DNA of 64,000 nt from Arbacia lixula (Eukaryota > Echinodermata > Echinoidea > Arbacioida > Arbaciidae), in contig OZ022596.1 of NCBI GenBank assembly GCA_963669155.1, forward strand, positions 11,025,655-11,089,654, written 5' to 3'. Positions 30,748-41,800 of this stretch are shown here, one piece after another (position 1 is the first letter of the stretch; every line of letters starts with the position of its first letter). The notes under the pieces are model-generated. The model worked only from the letters and a program-made list of their open reading frames with translations. It had not been told where the DNA came from and did no database searches. Position numbers and translations under genes: made by a program.

Positions 30748-31110
30748 GATAGTCTTTTGGGGAAAACTAATGTCTTGAAGTACGAGAAGATGAACCTAAG
30801 ATGTGTTGGATGGTCACAACTAAGAGAAAGTATTGCATGCTTAGCAATAAGCAATAGAAAGATTTCCTTTTTTTTTGGGGGGGGGGGAACTAACTTGGAC
30901 ATTATGCAAACAAACTGGGCACTCTCAACTATGTGGACTTACCGCGTATGGTGCAATAAACAGGAGAAGGATTGCTTTAAGGGGAAAGATTAAGGTCTTG
31001 GGCTATACATGAATAAACTCTGAGGTCTGAATGATCACAGCAATGAAAAACTTCTGTCTCGAGAATAATAAAGAGGACATAGATTGCTTTATGGTGGAAT
31101 CTTGGACTGG
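30747..31110 (+). pseudogene. Decayed tandem copies of the FMO-B 3' end
   Basis: TCTTTTGGGGAAAACTAATG and TTGAAGTACGAGAAGATGAA restart the terminal segment just after the stop. Weaker repeats lie near 30980-31030 (GGTCTTGGGCTATACATGAA, CTGAATGATCACAG) and 31060 (GAATAATAAAGAGGACAT). The copies are more decayed than those behind FMO-A. T9G11 and C10T9 homopolymer junctions lie at about 30868 and 31163. Confidence 0.5.
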
Positions 31111-31598
31111 ACATCAATGCCATATCTGGACAGTAACAGCTATAGTAGCAGTTACAATACAGCCCCCCCCCCTTTTTTTTTATTTTACAAGGGGGGATGA
31201 GGTTGAAATACCATAGGGAACAGTTTTTAATTGGTCATTTTTTTCTGAGCCAAGTGATCAAAAAAAGGCTACATTATCTTACATCAAACAAGTTATGAAG
31301 ACATGATTATTATGTGTTTTTTAAATGCTGGTATAGAGCTTTATCCTGTTTGAAAATGTACATATTTATATGAGTTGTTAATTCCCAATGTACCGTATGT
31401 CAAAATTATTGATTAGTAATCTTATGAGACATTTCAGTATTGTTTCTTTGCTTCGCAATATGACCTTTCAAATATTTAAAAAGGTGATTTTTATTTAGCT
31501 CATTTTATACAAGAGCTGAGTGTATACAGTTCCCAAGTATCCTACTCAGAAACGGGAAGCGGGTTTTATCCGGTCCCCAGAACGTTGGCTTGGTTTAA

Positions 31599-31831
31599 AG
31601 GGCATATACTGCACTAGGAAGACAAAAAGCCTTCAAAAGAGTGGTCGTGAGCAATCTTCTTTCCAATGGTTTTAAATTCATGTATTGTCCATTTTTAGAA
31701 ACTTGCTGAAAGTTATTTGCCCTAAAATTATCCACATGTGGAGTAATTAGTGACTAAATCACAAATCCTGAAATTGTTCGGGCCAAACATTTTTGAAGGC
31801 TTTTTTGTCTTCCCAGTACAATATATGCCCT
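31599..31831. mobile_element. Palindromic MITE (GTATACTGTACTGGGAAGAC family), copy 2
   Basis: Ends AGGGCATATACTGCACTAGG and CAGTACAATATATGCCCT between TTAA at 31595-31598 and 31832-31835. The right arm is mostly deleted. FMO-B 3' flank; the matching FMO-A position near 22985 is empty. Confidence 0.8.
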
Positions 31832-32716
31832 TTAACTCTGTTTTATGTACTCTGTCGTTATATTTGAATGATGTTGATGTATGCGATCAATAGTTTAATT
31901 GTTTAGCTACCGTTCAAGATTGTGGAACTTCCTTGGAGACCTGTAGTTTAAGTAGGGTTTTACTAAACCATGGAGATGTTTATTCATCTCTAAAGGAAAT
32001 CTGTACGCCACAGTACGTGTTGCACACAGTGGTGGCAATGCAAAATGTCCAATGGACGCAATAGTAATGCTCGCAAGCAACTAGTTGCGATCAATATTCA
32101 CACTTTGTTTTTTTAATAGTGTGATACACAGAGTACACAGGTACAGTAGATGGATGGCCCAAAATAATCTCATTTGAGGCTTGAGCATTAATAATTATGT
32201 AGCAAATGGGCTAAGAACCAGTACTTACCAGTGGCTCTTACCAAAGTATCCTTATTGAAATGGTGCTAACAAATTTCTAGCAAAGAAGTACTAGTACCTC
32301 AAAATTATGGATTAATAGTGGAAGGAGGCATCCAGTATTAAGGAATGTATTTTGTACAGAAATTGGACCTTCCAAATAGTTTAAGAAGGTGATCAGGTTT
32401 GATAAACTACTAATTTATTACTAATAAATACTATTTAGAAAAAAATAAAACTTTCAGTAACACCATGTGGTTGTATTCTTTTGGATAATTGGCCCACTTA
32501 TGGGGTGAAGAAAGGAAAGGAAAGTGAAAAGTGAAAAAAGGAGAGGTGAATTTTTATATTTTATAACACTTACACAAGACTATTTTTACACAAGACTATT
32601 TTATCGTTATTATACATGTATTTCATATGTGCTTAACGTACTGCTATCATGGAATACTAATTTGTATTGAACTCTTTGCATGCCTCAAGTTTGTTTCTTT
32701 TGTATGATACACATAT

Positions 32717-33217
32717 GCCCTTTTCTCACTTGGGGTTCTTAACCACGTACTATCTTTAGTCACGTACTATCCCTAACCCCGGACTATTCTTAGCCCCTTT
32801 TCTCACTGGCAATTGTAGTCCCATACTATCGATGAAACCGGGACTAAGAAAAATAATTCCTGTTCTCACTTGCTTTCGTTAACCCCAGATTTTCTAAGTA
32901 ATACATATTCATGATTCTCCATGCTCGTATTTAACGCACGAAATATAATTATGTACGTCGCCTTCCTTAACCCCGGACTATTTTTTTTGTGTTCTCACTG
33001 GCTTCCTTTAGCACCGCAATTGCGGTGCTAACCCTACCAAATTGCGGTGCTAGATAGTCCTGGACTCTCGGTGGGGCTATCCCACTTTCCAAAAACACAG
33101 TGAGAACAGAAGCGGGGCTAAGCTTAACCCCAGGAAATTGGTGGGGCTAAAGGGGGGTCCTTAGCAACGCAATTGCCGTGGGCGGGGCTAAGCGAAATTT
33201 TTGACAGTGAGAAAATT
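32717..33217. mobile_element. Element with TTTTCTCACTG ends, copy 2 (inverted, FMO-B 3' flank)
   Basis: GCCCTTTTCTCACTTGG at the left to TTTTTGACAGTGAGAAAAT at the right. Shares GCACCGCAATTGCGGTGC, CAAAAACACAGTGAGAAC and GGCTAAGCTTA with 20205-20650 on the opposite strand. Confidence 0.65.
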
Positions 33218-33364
33218 GCTATGGATCCCAAAGAGAGCTATTTTGTCTGACACACAATGAGTCAACAAGTCAATATATGTAACTTGTAAAACTATATTCA
33301 TACTATTAAATATCAATATTCTTGATATAAATGATGTCTGGCTTTAACATGATATTGTATCAGG

Positions 33365-33560
33365 AGGAATAGAGAGGTAGGAAAGAGAAATGGAGTAGAG
33401 AGAGAGAGGGGGGGGGGTAGAGAGGACGAGATGGATACAGAAAGAGAAAGATGGAAAGAGAAATTATAAAGGGACATAGAGAGAAGAAAACAGGGAAAAA
33501 GGGAAATTAGCAAGGGATGAAGACGGATGAAAAAGAGGGGAAAGAGAGAGGAGGAGAAAG
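33365..33560 (+). repeat. Polypurine GAGA tract, FMO-B side
   Basis: A/G-rich with GAGAGAGAGAGG and AAGAGAAATGG blocks. Marks the right part of the duplicated FMO unit. Confidence 0.8.
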
Positions 33561-34125
33561 GAAACGGTGTGTGTGTGTGGGGGGGGATTTGTCTGTGTTT
33601 TTATCTTCGTAGTATGTGTGAGAGAACGAGATCTCTTGAGGAGAATTACAAATATGTAGGTAGTTAATATAACAGAGAGGGGGTTGGGGAATTTGAATAT
33701 TGTTCAGGGGGGGGGATGTCACTTTTCAAAAGTCACAAGGGTAATTGTTCATGTCGTTTTAACAGTACATTTTGGCATTTCTTGTGCGATTTTTAAAGTG
33801 TTTTCACTCAACAATGATGCAAAAAGGACTCATGTCTACATAACAGTTTGTTACATCTTTGTCAAAATATCAAGAGTTTTATTTTTATAAGTTTCAAACA
33901 GGGATGAGAATTTGTTAAATGGTGCTCACTAAACCAGAACAATGGGTTAAGTGTCGGGATAGGTGCTAGTGCCATCGAGAGATGGATGGTACGGAGATAA
34001 ATTATGCACCAGAAACGGAATTCATCAAAAAATTCATGACAGAATCCCAAAATTACCCTCGAGACTTTTAAAAAGTGACATTGCCTTTAAGGTTTACCCA
34101 CAAAAAGTTTTGCTATTTTGCTTAA

Positions 34126-34159
<34 letters not shown>

Positions 34160-35147
34160 GGGAGGACTTACTTTTTTTTTGGTTGTGTTTAGTTCCCATA
34201 CACGTGCAGGCAGAACCTTCTCCTCAGAGCTCTATTATGAATTTCCCGTCGAGCGCCATCTACGTTTCCAGCTGGGCTAATAAATATTTTGACTTCATCT
34301 CGGTGAGCTTGACAGTGAAACGTGAGTTAAATCTCTGTTGATAGAATTCTGTGTATTTTGCATGAGTGTCCGTGATTATTGCATTTGGTTGCCGACTGCT
34401 TTTGGAAGAATGAGTCGTGATTTATGTGGTAAATTAGTGAAATGTAGCAGAAAAGGTGTCGGATCTGGCAACTGCTTACCTTGATTGAGAGTGCCCCACC
34501 TATTGAAATGCGTGTAATGTGGGCGTTAGCAAAATACGGGCAGTGGTGAATTGCGTGGAGAATGTTGATTTGAAGCAAAGACCGTAGAGCGAGCGCTGGG
34601 AAGCAGTTCAAGACCGACCACTCTCTCGTATTTGCACACTTAAAAGTGTAGTACGCCATGGGGCGATACCGCCGCCATTCGAGGAAACAGCAGCGCGCTG
34701 GCTGCATGTGCCTGCATCATGCATGCACTGCACATATAATATTTTTTTTTACAAAATAACAAAAAAATGATAGGTTAATCCAGGAATATTTCTAAAAATG
34801 TATGATACCATGTATAAACTGATCTCCCCACCCTCACCTCTCATTTTTCTGCCTTTTGCTCTCACACATCCAGGGCTATACTTATTTATACCTGCTATCT
34901 AGTAAAAAAAAACAGACGACATAGCGTAAGATGCTCACATTGATATTTGCTTGTATCCTGTTTTTTTTTTTTTTTTCTCTTCCTTTAAGAAAACATATGT
35001 GTATATTATAAATGTTATTTTGCCATTTTTTATGTATTTCTCGTACCTCAAAAGTGGTTGATAGAAATACTAAATAAACTTCACGTACGGTATGCCAACG
35101 GCGTAAATAAAATATTTATTCACACCATTCAAATAATACGTTACCAG

Positions 35148-35502
35148 TGGGAATCCCAAAGCTTGTCCGAGGTTTGTCTGAGCAGCAACAACTAATAGAT
35201 TCAAAGTGCATGCCATCCATTGACTCTGAATGACAAGATACAGGTGAATGCAATAATGCGTTACTACGCAGTTAGGGGGAAAGTTGTGAATAGATTACGA
35301 AAATGGTCTATTGTTGACTTCCGTACAGTACAATCTATGGAATTTTGACTTCTCATACATGTAGGTCACTGGAGGCGTGCGTTTTTTCAAATTTTCGTCA
35401 AAATAAGACTTCATTGCGGCAAACGAATGTGAAATTCGTTTTTAGTGGATAATTTTGCATAGATTAGTGGGAACTTATTTTTCTAATTTAGTAACCCTTT
35501 AA
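35148..35502. repeat. Partial copy of the AGGGTTACT TTAA-MITE family
   Basis: The right arm (GTGGATAATTTTGCATAG ... TTTAGTAACCCTTTAA) and the central block (GGGGAAAGTTGTGAATA, GTCTATTGTTGACTTCC) match 2283-2673. The left half resembles 4146-4312 and 21245-21402, so these four pieces belong to one family with a longer parent. Confidence 0.6.
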
Positions 35503-35592
35503 CTAACATTTCTGTAATGTTTACTTACATTGACACACATACAGTGATACACATGACTGCAGATAGTAGGATAAAATGGACTGTATTTACCA

Positions 35593-35690
35593 GGAAGAAG
35601 AAGAAGAAGAAGAAGAAGAAGGAGGAGGAGGAGGAGGAGGAGGAGGAGGAGGAGGAGGAGGAGGAGGAGGAGGAGAAGAAGAAGAAGAAG
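35593..35690 (+). repeat. GAA/GAG triplet tract upstream of TGFBRAP1
   Basis: About 9 GAA then about 22 GAG/GGA units then GAA again. It yields spurious poly-Glu/Lys and poly-Ser frames. Confidence 0.95.
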
Positions 35691-35850
35691 ACAAACTCAT
35701 ACTGCAATCTAGTCTTTAATCTTGCTTGAATTTTGTTTGATTTTTACAGCGTCTCTAACTTGTCTTTTACTTCACACTGTCTAAAGAACATTTTTGTACA
35801 CATTGCAATTTGCAGGTCTGTGACACGCTACCCAAGGCAGTGTGAACAGG

Positions 35851-38800
35851 ATGAGCTTGAGGGCCTTTGAGCTGGTTCCCGCTGTGGAACGCCTCAAGCT
35901 GCTTGGGGAAAGGACCAGCAAAACATCAGTGAGTATAATGCGGTTGCCTCAAACTGGCTCCCTTGTTTCTTGTTTTGTTCTGGATATAAACATACTAAGA
36001 TGATCAGGTAGAATACTGAAATTTGCCTCATATCAATCAAATTGTGCTCTTTGAAGAACTGTTTTCGCATTGAAGAAAAGCAAGAAAATTTTAGAGAAAT
36101 CACGCTTTGAATATCACTCAGTAAAAAGGTGCACATTCAGATCACTGAACCTTAAAAGTTCAAAATGACCCCCCCCCCCCCCCCCAGTCATAATAAGGGT
36201 TAACATTTTGTGACAAATAATTTGTTATTTTTCTTACCCATCTATATCATAGATTGAGTGCATTGAATGCTGTGGGAAAAACCTGTATATCGGCACCAGT
36301 GACTGGTAAGTTGTGGTTGAGTTCGAATTCTGTTCATTGTGACATGAATTTTGCATTTTTGTAAGATTTGTAAGATTTCAATATTGATGTTTCTATCTTG
36401 GTCAGAATCTCAATGACTTTTTCTGGATGTGAACCCCCAAATCTCGTTGTTATTGCAATTTGAGGTAAATAGTCAATAGTCAATAGCGAGCTTTGAGCTG
36501 AGGCATGTGCAATGTTTTTGAGCAAGATGCAAAATGAGTGAGAAGATAAAGGATCTCTGGAAGGGATCAGCTAATTCTTGCTGTTAGAACTTGGCTTTGC
36601 TTTTAGAGTACTTTTCTTCATGAACCTGTCATTCTATTCATTGTTATCAAATCAAGGAAGGAAGTCAGGATTTGTATCACTCATCTCTCATATGACCATT
36701 TGATAAAACAACAAATTCAATCATGTGTTTTGACATGTGAAAGAATCAAAAGTAATGCAAAATGTAATTACTCAAAAGTTACCTTGTGTTGTGTTGTGTA
36801 CTTGGTTATGGGATCAACTGTATGGATTTCTGTGTTAGTGAAGTCAAAGGAGCACTTGGGGATCAACATATAAGAATTTGCAGTACATATAATTATTACT
36901 ATGGTCACTCAGTCTGGTTGTTTGTTATGACAGTCTATGGTATCAATCAATCTTGTTCTCTGATAGGATACAATAATCATTAATGATTAAAGTTAAATTC
37001 AATAAGAAGGGCAGTTTGTAATGACTTATACACCAATGTTAAGGACTCACAACATTGTGCATGTTTCACAGAAAGTGGACGCTCCTTCAGTTCCACTATT
37101 CCAGTAAGGGTAATGTGGGGACTTTAAGCTGCAGGAGCACAAGGCTTCTGAACATTGGTCATAAGAGTGGATGATATGATTTTAAGCAGGATAGTGGTAA
37201 ATGGACTTATATCACATAACAGATCATTTTGGCTATTTTCCTAATTGATGTGTGTTGTTTGTTTCTTGTCTAAAGCTTTGTCATCCACTACCTGATTGAG
37301 GAGAAGACCCAGCCCAATGGCAAGGTCACCTTCACCTCCGAGAAGCAGTCACACAAATACCTGGCTGTGGTAAGCATTACTCTGTAATTTTGCTCTCTCA
37401 AATAGGTTCAAAAATGTTGAAAGACACAAGCAGATAATTTTCATCATATTCACTTCCAGTACATAAGAATTGACCACCACTTTGCAGTGAAATATTGATC
37501 AGAATAAGGTTCGGAACTGGGTGATTCCATAGGGTTGGGGCAATTTTTGTGACATGCCACAACTCCAAATCCATATCTTTTTCAAACCAGGCAAATATAG
37601 TCCAATAATGGCATGAGCAAAGAAATGGGATCCCGTCCAGTATTATTTCTCATAGGCCATGGCATATTGCGATTTGACTTATGAAAATTTCTTGTCCATG
37701 TAAAAACAATGTGATGTCCAGTGTAATGGTGGTAGATATTTGTGTGCCTGTTTCTTCAAATCCATAAAAGATTTTCATTTTTGATGTCTATTACTGAGAA
37801 AAGAGAGCAATTTTTCATTGACAGCTCAAAACTTAACCACAGCTGGATTGATCTTCATGGTGAATGGCAAAGGTTGATACCTCCGTTACATGGACATTGC
37901 ATGAAAACTTTGCCCCAACCTCATGGAATGACCCAACTATAAACAAATCTTGTCTGACCGAGGAATATGATCATTCAGCTTTTTTTTAACAAAAAGATTT
38001 TGTTTGTAAAAGTTTTGTTTGTAATAAAAGCACCTCTCTTTGTAGAGCAACAACATGCTTTCTTTGCGGCGACAGTTGACACATGTGCCTATTTGCCTTT
38101 AGATATATCAATGATTTGTTACGATCAGTGATTGTTCCCCTTTTCCTCTTCCCCTTCTCCTCCCTCCTGTAGAAAAAGCCGATCCAACAGCTCCAGGCTG
38201 CCTCAGCGCTGACCCGCATCATGGTGCTCTGTGACAACACACTCACCTTGCTCCACATGTTCAACCTAGAGGTATGTCTGTATAGTGAAACCTGCTCTAG
38301 CAGTGGTCTTTATATAGAGTGAAACCTGCTCTAACAATGGTCTTTATGTATGGTATAGTGAAACCTGCTCTAGCAGTGGTCTTTATGTATGGTATAGTGA
38401 AACCTGCTCTAGCAGTGGTCTTTATGTATGGTATAGTGAAACCTGCTCTAGCTGTGGTCTTTATGTATGGTATAGTGAAACCTGCTCTAGCAGTGGTCTT
38501 TATGTATGGTATAGTGAAACCTGCTCTAGCTGTGGTCTTTATGTATGGTATAGTGAAACCTGCTCTAGCAGTGGTCGTTATGTATGGTATAGTAAAACCT
38601 GCTCTAGCAGTGGTCTTTATGTATGGTATAGTGAAACCTGCTCTAACATTGGTCTTTATGTATGGTATAGTGAAACCTGCTCTAGCTGTGGTCTTTATGT
38701 ATGGTATAGTGAAACCTGCTCTAATAATGGTCTTTATGTATGGTATAGTGAAACCTGCTCTAACAGTGGTCTTTATGTATGGTATAGTGAAACCTTCTCT

Positions 38801-41800
38801 AACAATGGTCTTTATGTATGGTATAGTGAAACCTGCTCTAATAATGGTCTTTATGTATGGTATAGTGAAACCTGCTCTAATAATGGTCTTTATGTATGGT
38901 ATAGTGAAACCTGCTCTAACAGTGGTCTTTATGTATGGTATAGTGAAACCTGCTCTAGCTGTGGTCTTTATGTCTGATGTAGTGAAACCTGCTCTAGTAT
39001 GGAATCAGACCTCTGTTCCTCCGCTAAGACATTAGAGGGGAACCCAAGTCCAAAAAAAGTTGTTCTCATTAGAAGTATAAAACTGTGGGAAGCAAAAAAA
39101 GTTATAGGAACATTGGACAACTGATAAGAAAGTTCTGCTTATTTAATCTATGATATGTCATAGTGGATTCTTTCATTATCAATACATACAAATATTTGAG
39201 TTCATGCAAAGGGTTTAATGAGCATTCTCACTTGGCCCACTTTCCTGCACGTTCTGATAATATAAATTTGTATATTTTCACTAAGAAATATACTTTTTTA
39301 ACGTTTTTATCCATTTTACAACAGTATCTGTCCTTGCATGCATTTTTTTTGTATGTTTTTTTATTTCCACTTAATCAATAGAAATGATTAAGTTTTAAGA
39401 TTCTGTATTCATTTCAGCAAATGCCTTAAAGATTTGCGTTTTGGCAGAAGACAGTCCCGTATGTTGTGATCTGCGTACAGGTGTGATCATTTCTTTACCA
39501 TGCAAAGAAACTTGGATTTGTTGTTGACAGCCATCTGTGATGCAACTCTTTGAATCATTTTGTTTGTGGATTTTCCTCTCATTTTCCAGCCAATTCTCAG
39601 TGGAGCAAAGATTAAAGGGGTAAGTCATGAAAACAAGAATCTTTAAGAATGCTCGAATCTTATTTGTGAAATTGTGTGTGTGTGTGAATTTGGGCTTTTA
39701 ATAAAATCAGGGAAGTGTTATAGGAAGGAGTAGAAACTCGAGCATAATACATTCAAACATCTGTATGGGTTCTAAAGGGTGCTCATGAATGTCAAAAGAA
39801 TTCCATAATCATGACAATGCTTTGATGTTCCATGTGCCGAGCCGACATTTAGCTGATGTCAACTTGAAAAGAAATTTCTTTAATTTCCCATTTGTCTGTA
39901 GACGTTTTGTTTTTGACAAATTTGTTTGCAAACTATAAGGAAGTTAACGGCAGATAATGACAGATCCTAATACTCTGCCTTTGTTTCGAAAAGTATTGAG
40001 GAATCATTAAAAATTGGACATATAAGCTATCTGTATTGATTACAAAATTGACCAATTTCTCCATTTTCCGACAATTTGTGCATTTGGGAGATTCAACCAC
40101 CCTCAAAATGATATATTAAGCTGTGTGTTATCATTAACAGGGTTTGTGTGTGTTTGCGTGAAGCAGAGATATTTTACTTGAAAAACTTGTTTATTTGTGT
40201 TTGCTGATACCTGTTGTGCTCATGGAAGTATTAATGTCATTAACAGAACGGGACAAGCTAAATGAGACTGTACATTTCTTTTGTTCTCTCTGAGAAACCG
40301 TTGCCACACAATCATGTTCATAATTGTTCAAACACTTGAACAGCACCTGTTGAGAACACCATAACTTTTCAGCGGCTTGGCACATGGGTTCAAAGAAAAA
40401 AAGTTGCTTCCTATCCTTCCATAACACATCCCTGATAAAATATATGATATTTGCGTCGAGGAACAACCCTTTGCATCACAAAAAAACTTGGCCTGGTCTA
40501 GATATCAACCTGAAGTCAATTTTTAGCTTCCACAGTCCCTTGGATTGCAGGTGCATGCCACTATGCCCAGTTGTTCAGTCATTGATGACATTTGCTCAGG
40601 AACATCAACAGTACAAAGCTAAAATGTTCTTTGAATGTTTAAAACTTGAGAGATGTGTACAAATGTTCTAGAATTTCAAACTTGCTGAATATTGGTGCAT
40701 CTACAAGAAATGTGTTTGACTTTTGTGGGATATGAGGCTTAGAGGCCATTTTGTTGGTCTATTTTTGTGAGATTTTTGGTTTGTTTTTGTTATTCTGCAG
40801 GTCACAGCATTCTGTGTCAATGAAAACCCAAGAAGCGGAACAGCATTCAGCGTTGAGGTGAGGCCTTTATATTCTTTCTATTAAAGGGATAGTTCACCCT
40901 GAAGTTTAGTTGGTTTCAATAAAAGCACAAATAAGAAAGAAACATATTAGTGAGGTTTGACGAAAATTTGTCAAAGGATAAGAGAGTTATGATCTGTTAA
41001 CTTTTTAAATTCTGTGATGTCACATGTGAGGTGCTCTGCCATATGTTGTTTTGCTGTATGATTCCATACATTGCTGTGTTTTCAAGTTGTGTTTTTGCTG
41101 AAGGAATAATTCTTTTTGTTACATCCCTTCTATGTACATGAATAACACAGAAATTGTGTTTGGAGGAAATTCCTATCTGTACAGTGTATGGTAGTGTGGT
41201 AAAACCTACAGTTGAGGCCAAAAGTTTACATACATTCATGGAATTCAGTAAAATTTGTTCACTTGCCCAACATCGTAAGACTTACTATATCTTCAGAAAT
41301 GTAAATACTACCATTACGAATTTGGTATCAAATGAATGAGCGTATAAAGCCCTTTCACATGATTGGAATGCTGTTGGGATTAAATTGTATTTCAGGTGGA
41401 ATTTTCTTTGAAGAAAAACAAGTAATATTCGTGGCAAATGTATTTTATTGTGTGTTTTTCAAACAATTTCAAACATTGTTTCATATATAAATGCCAAATC
41501 TATGAACATATTACATTTTCTACCATGATATGTCATCACTGAACAAAAAAGTGTAATCTGAAATGTTTGTGTTGAGATGTAACTAGCACAAATATGAGAT
41601 GTTTTTGTCAAGTTTTTATTTTTAATATGTGTAAAATATGAAGATTTTGGGGGAAAATGACATCTAAATATTCTTCAGCTTCTGATGACAAAGCAATGAG
41701 ATGAAGGGGCATGACATACTCATTTGTTTGATATAAAATTCGTCATGATAGCACAAATATTTTAAAAGGTACAGTAAATGTTATGATGTTTGGCAAGTGT

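Larger units (their letters stand above)
31111..35815. other. Spacer between FMO-B and TGFBRAP1
   Basis: Holds the FMO-B 3' flank paralogous to 22915-23330, two MITEs (31599-31831 and 32717-33217), the GAGA tract, a polyG run at 34127-34156, the partial TTAA MITE 35148-35502 and a GAA/GAG tract at 35593-35690. 34200-34700 is less AT-rich, with a good donor-like AAAC/GTGAGT at 34321; it could hold the promoter and a noncoding first exon of TGFBRAP1. No coding exon was found. Confidence 0.5.

Noticed and set aside
24181-34156. PolyC at 24181 and polyG at 34127 as matching borders of the FMO duplication
   Set aside because: The runs are on opposite strands and their flanks do not match, so they do not mark the same boundary.
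34327-34707. 126-codon minus-strand frame
   Set aside because: No family resemblance, no splice context that joins to a neighbour; likely chance in the spacer.
13563-35815. LTR or retroviral remnants in the FMO region
   Set aside because: No paired LTRs, gag, pol or envelope-like frames were seen; the repeats are MITEs and tandem arrays.
38319-39035. 238-codon frame of 13-residue repeats
   Set aside because: Artefact of a 39 bp minisatellite in an intron; the preceding exon frame meets a stop before it.
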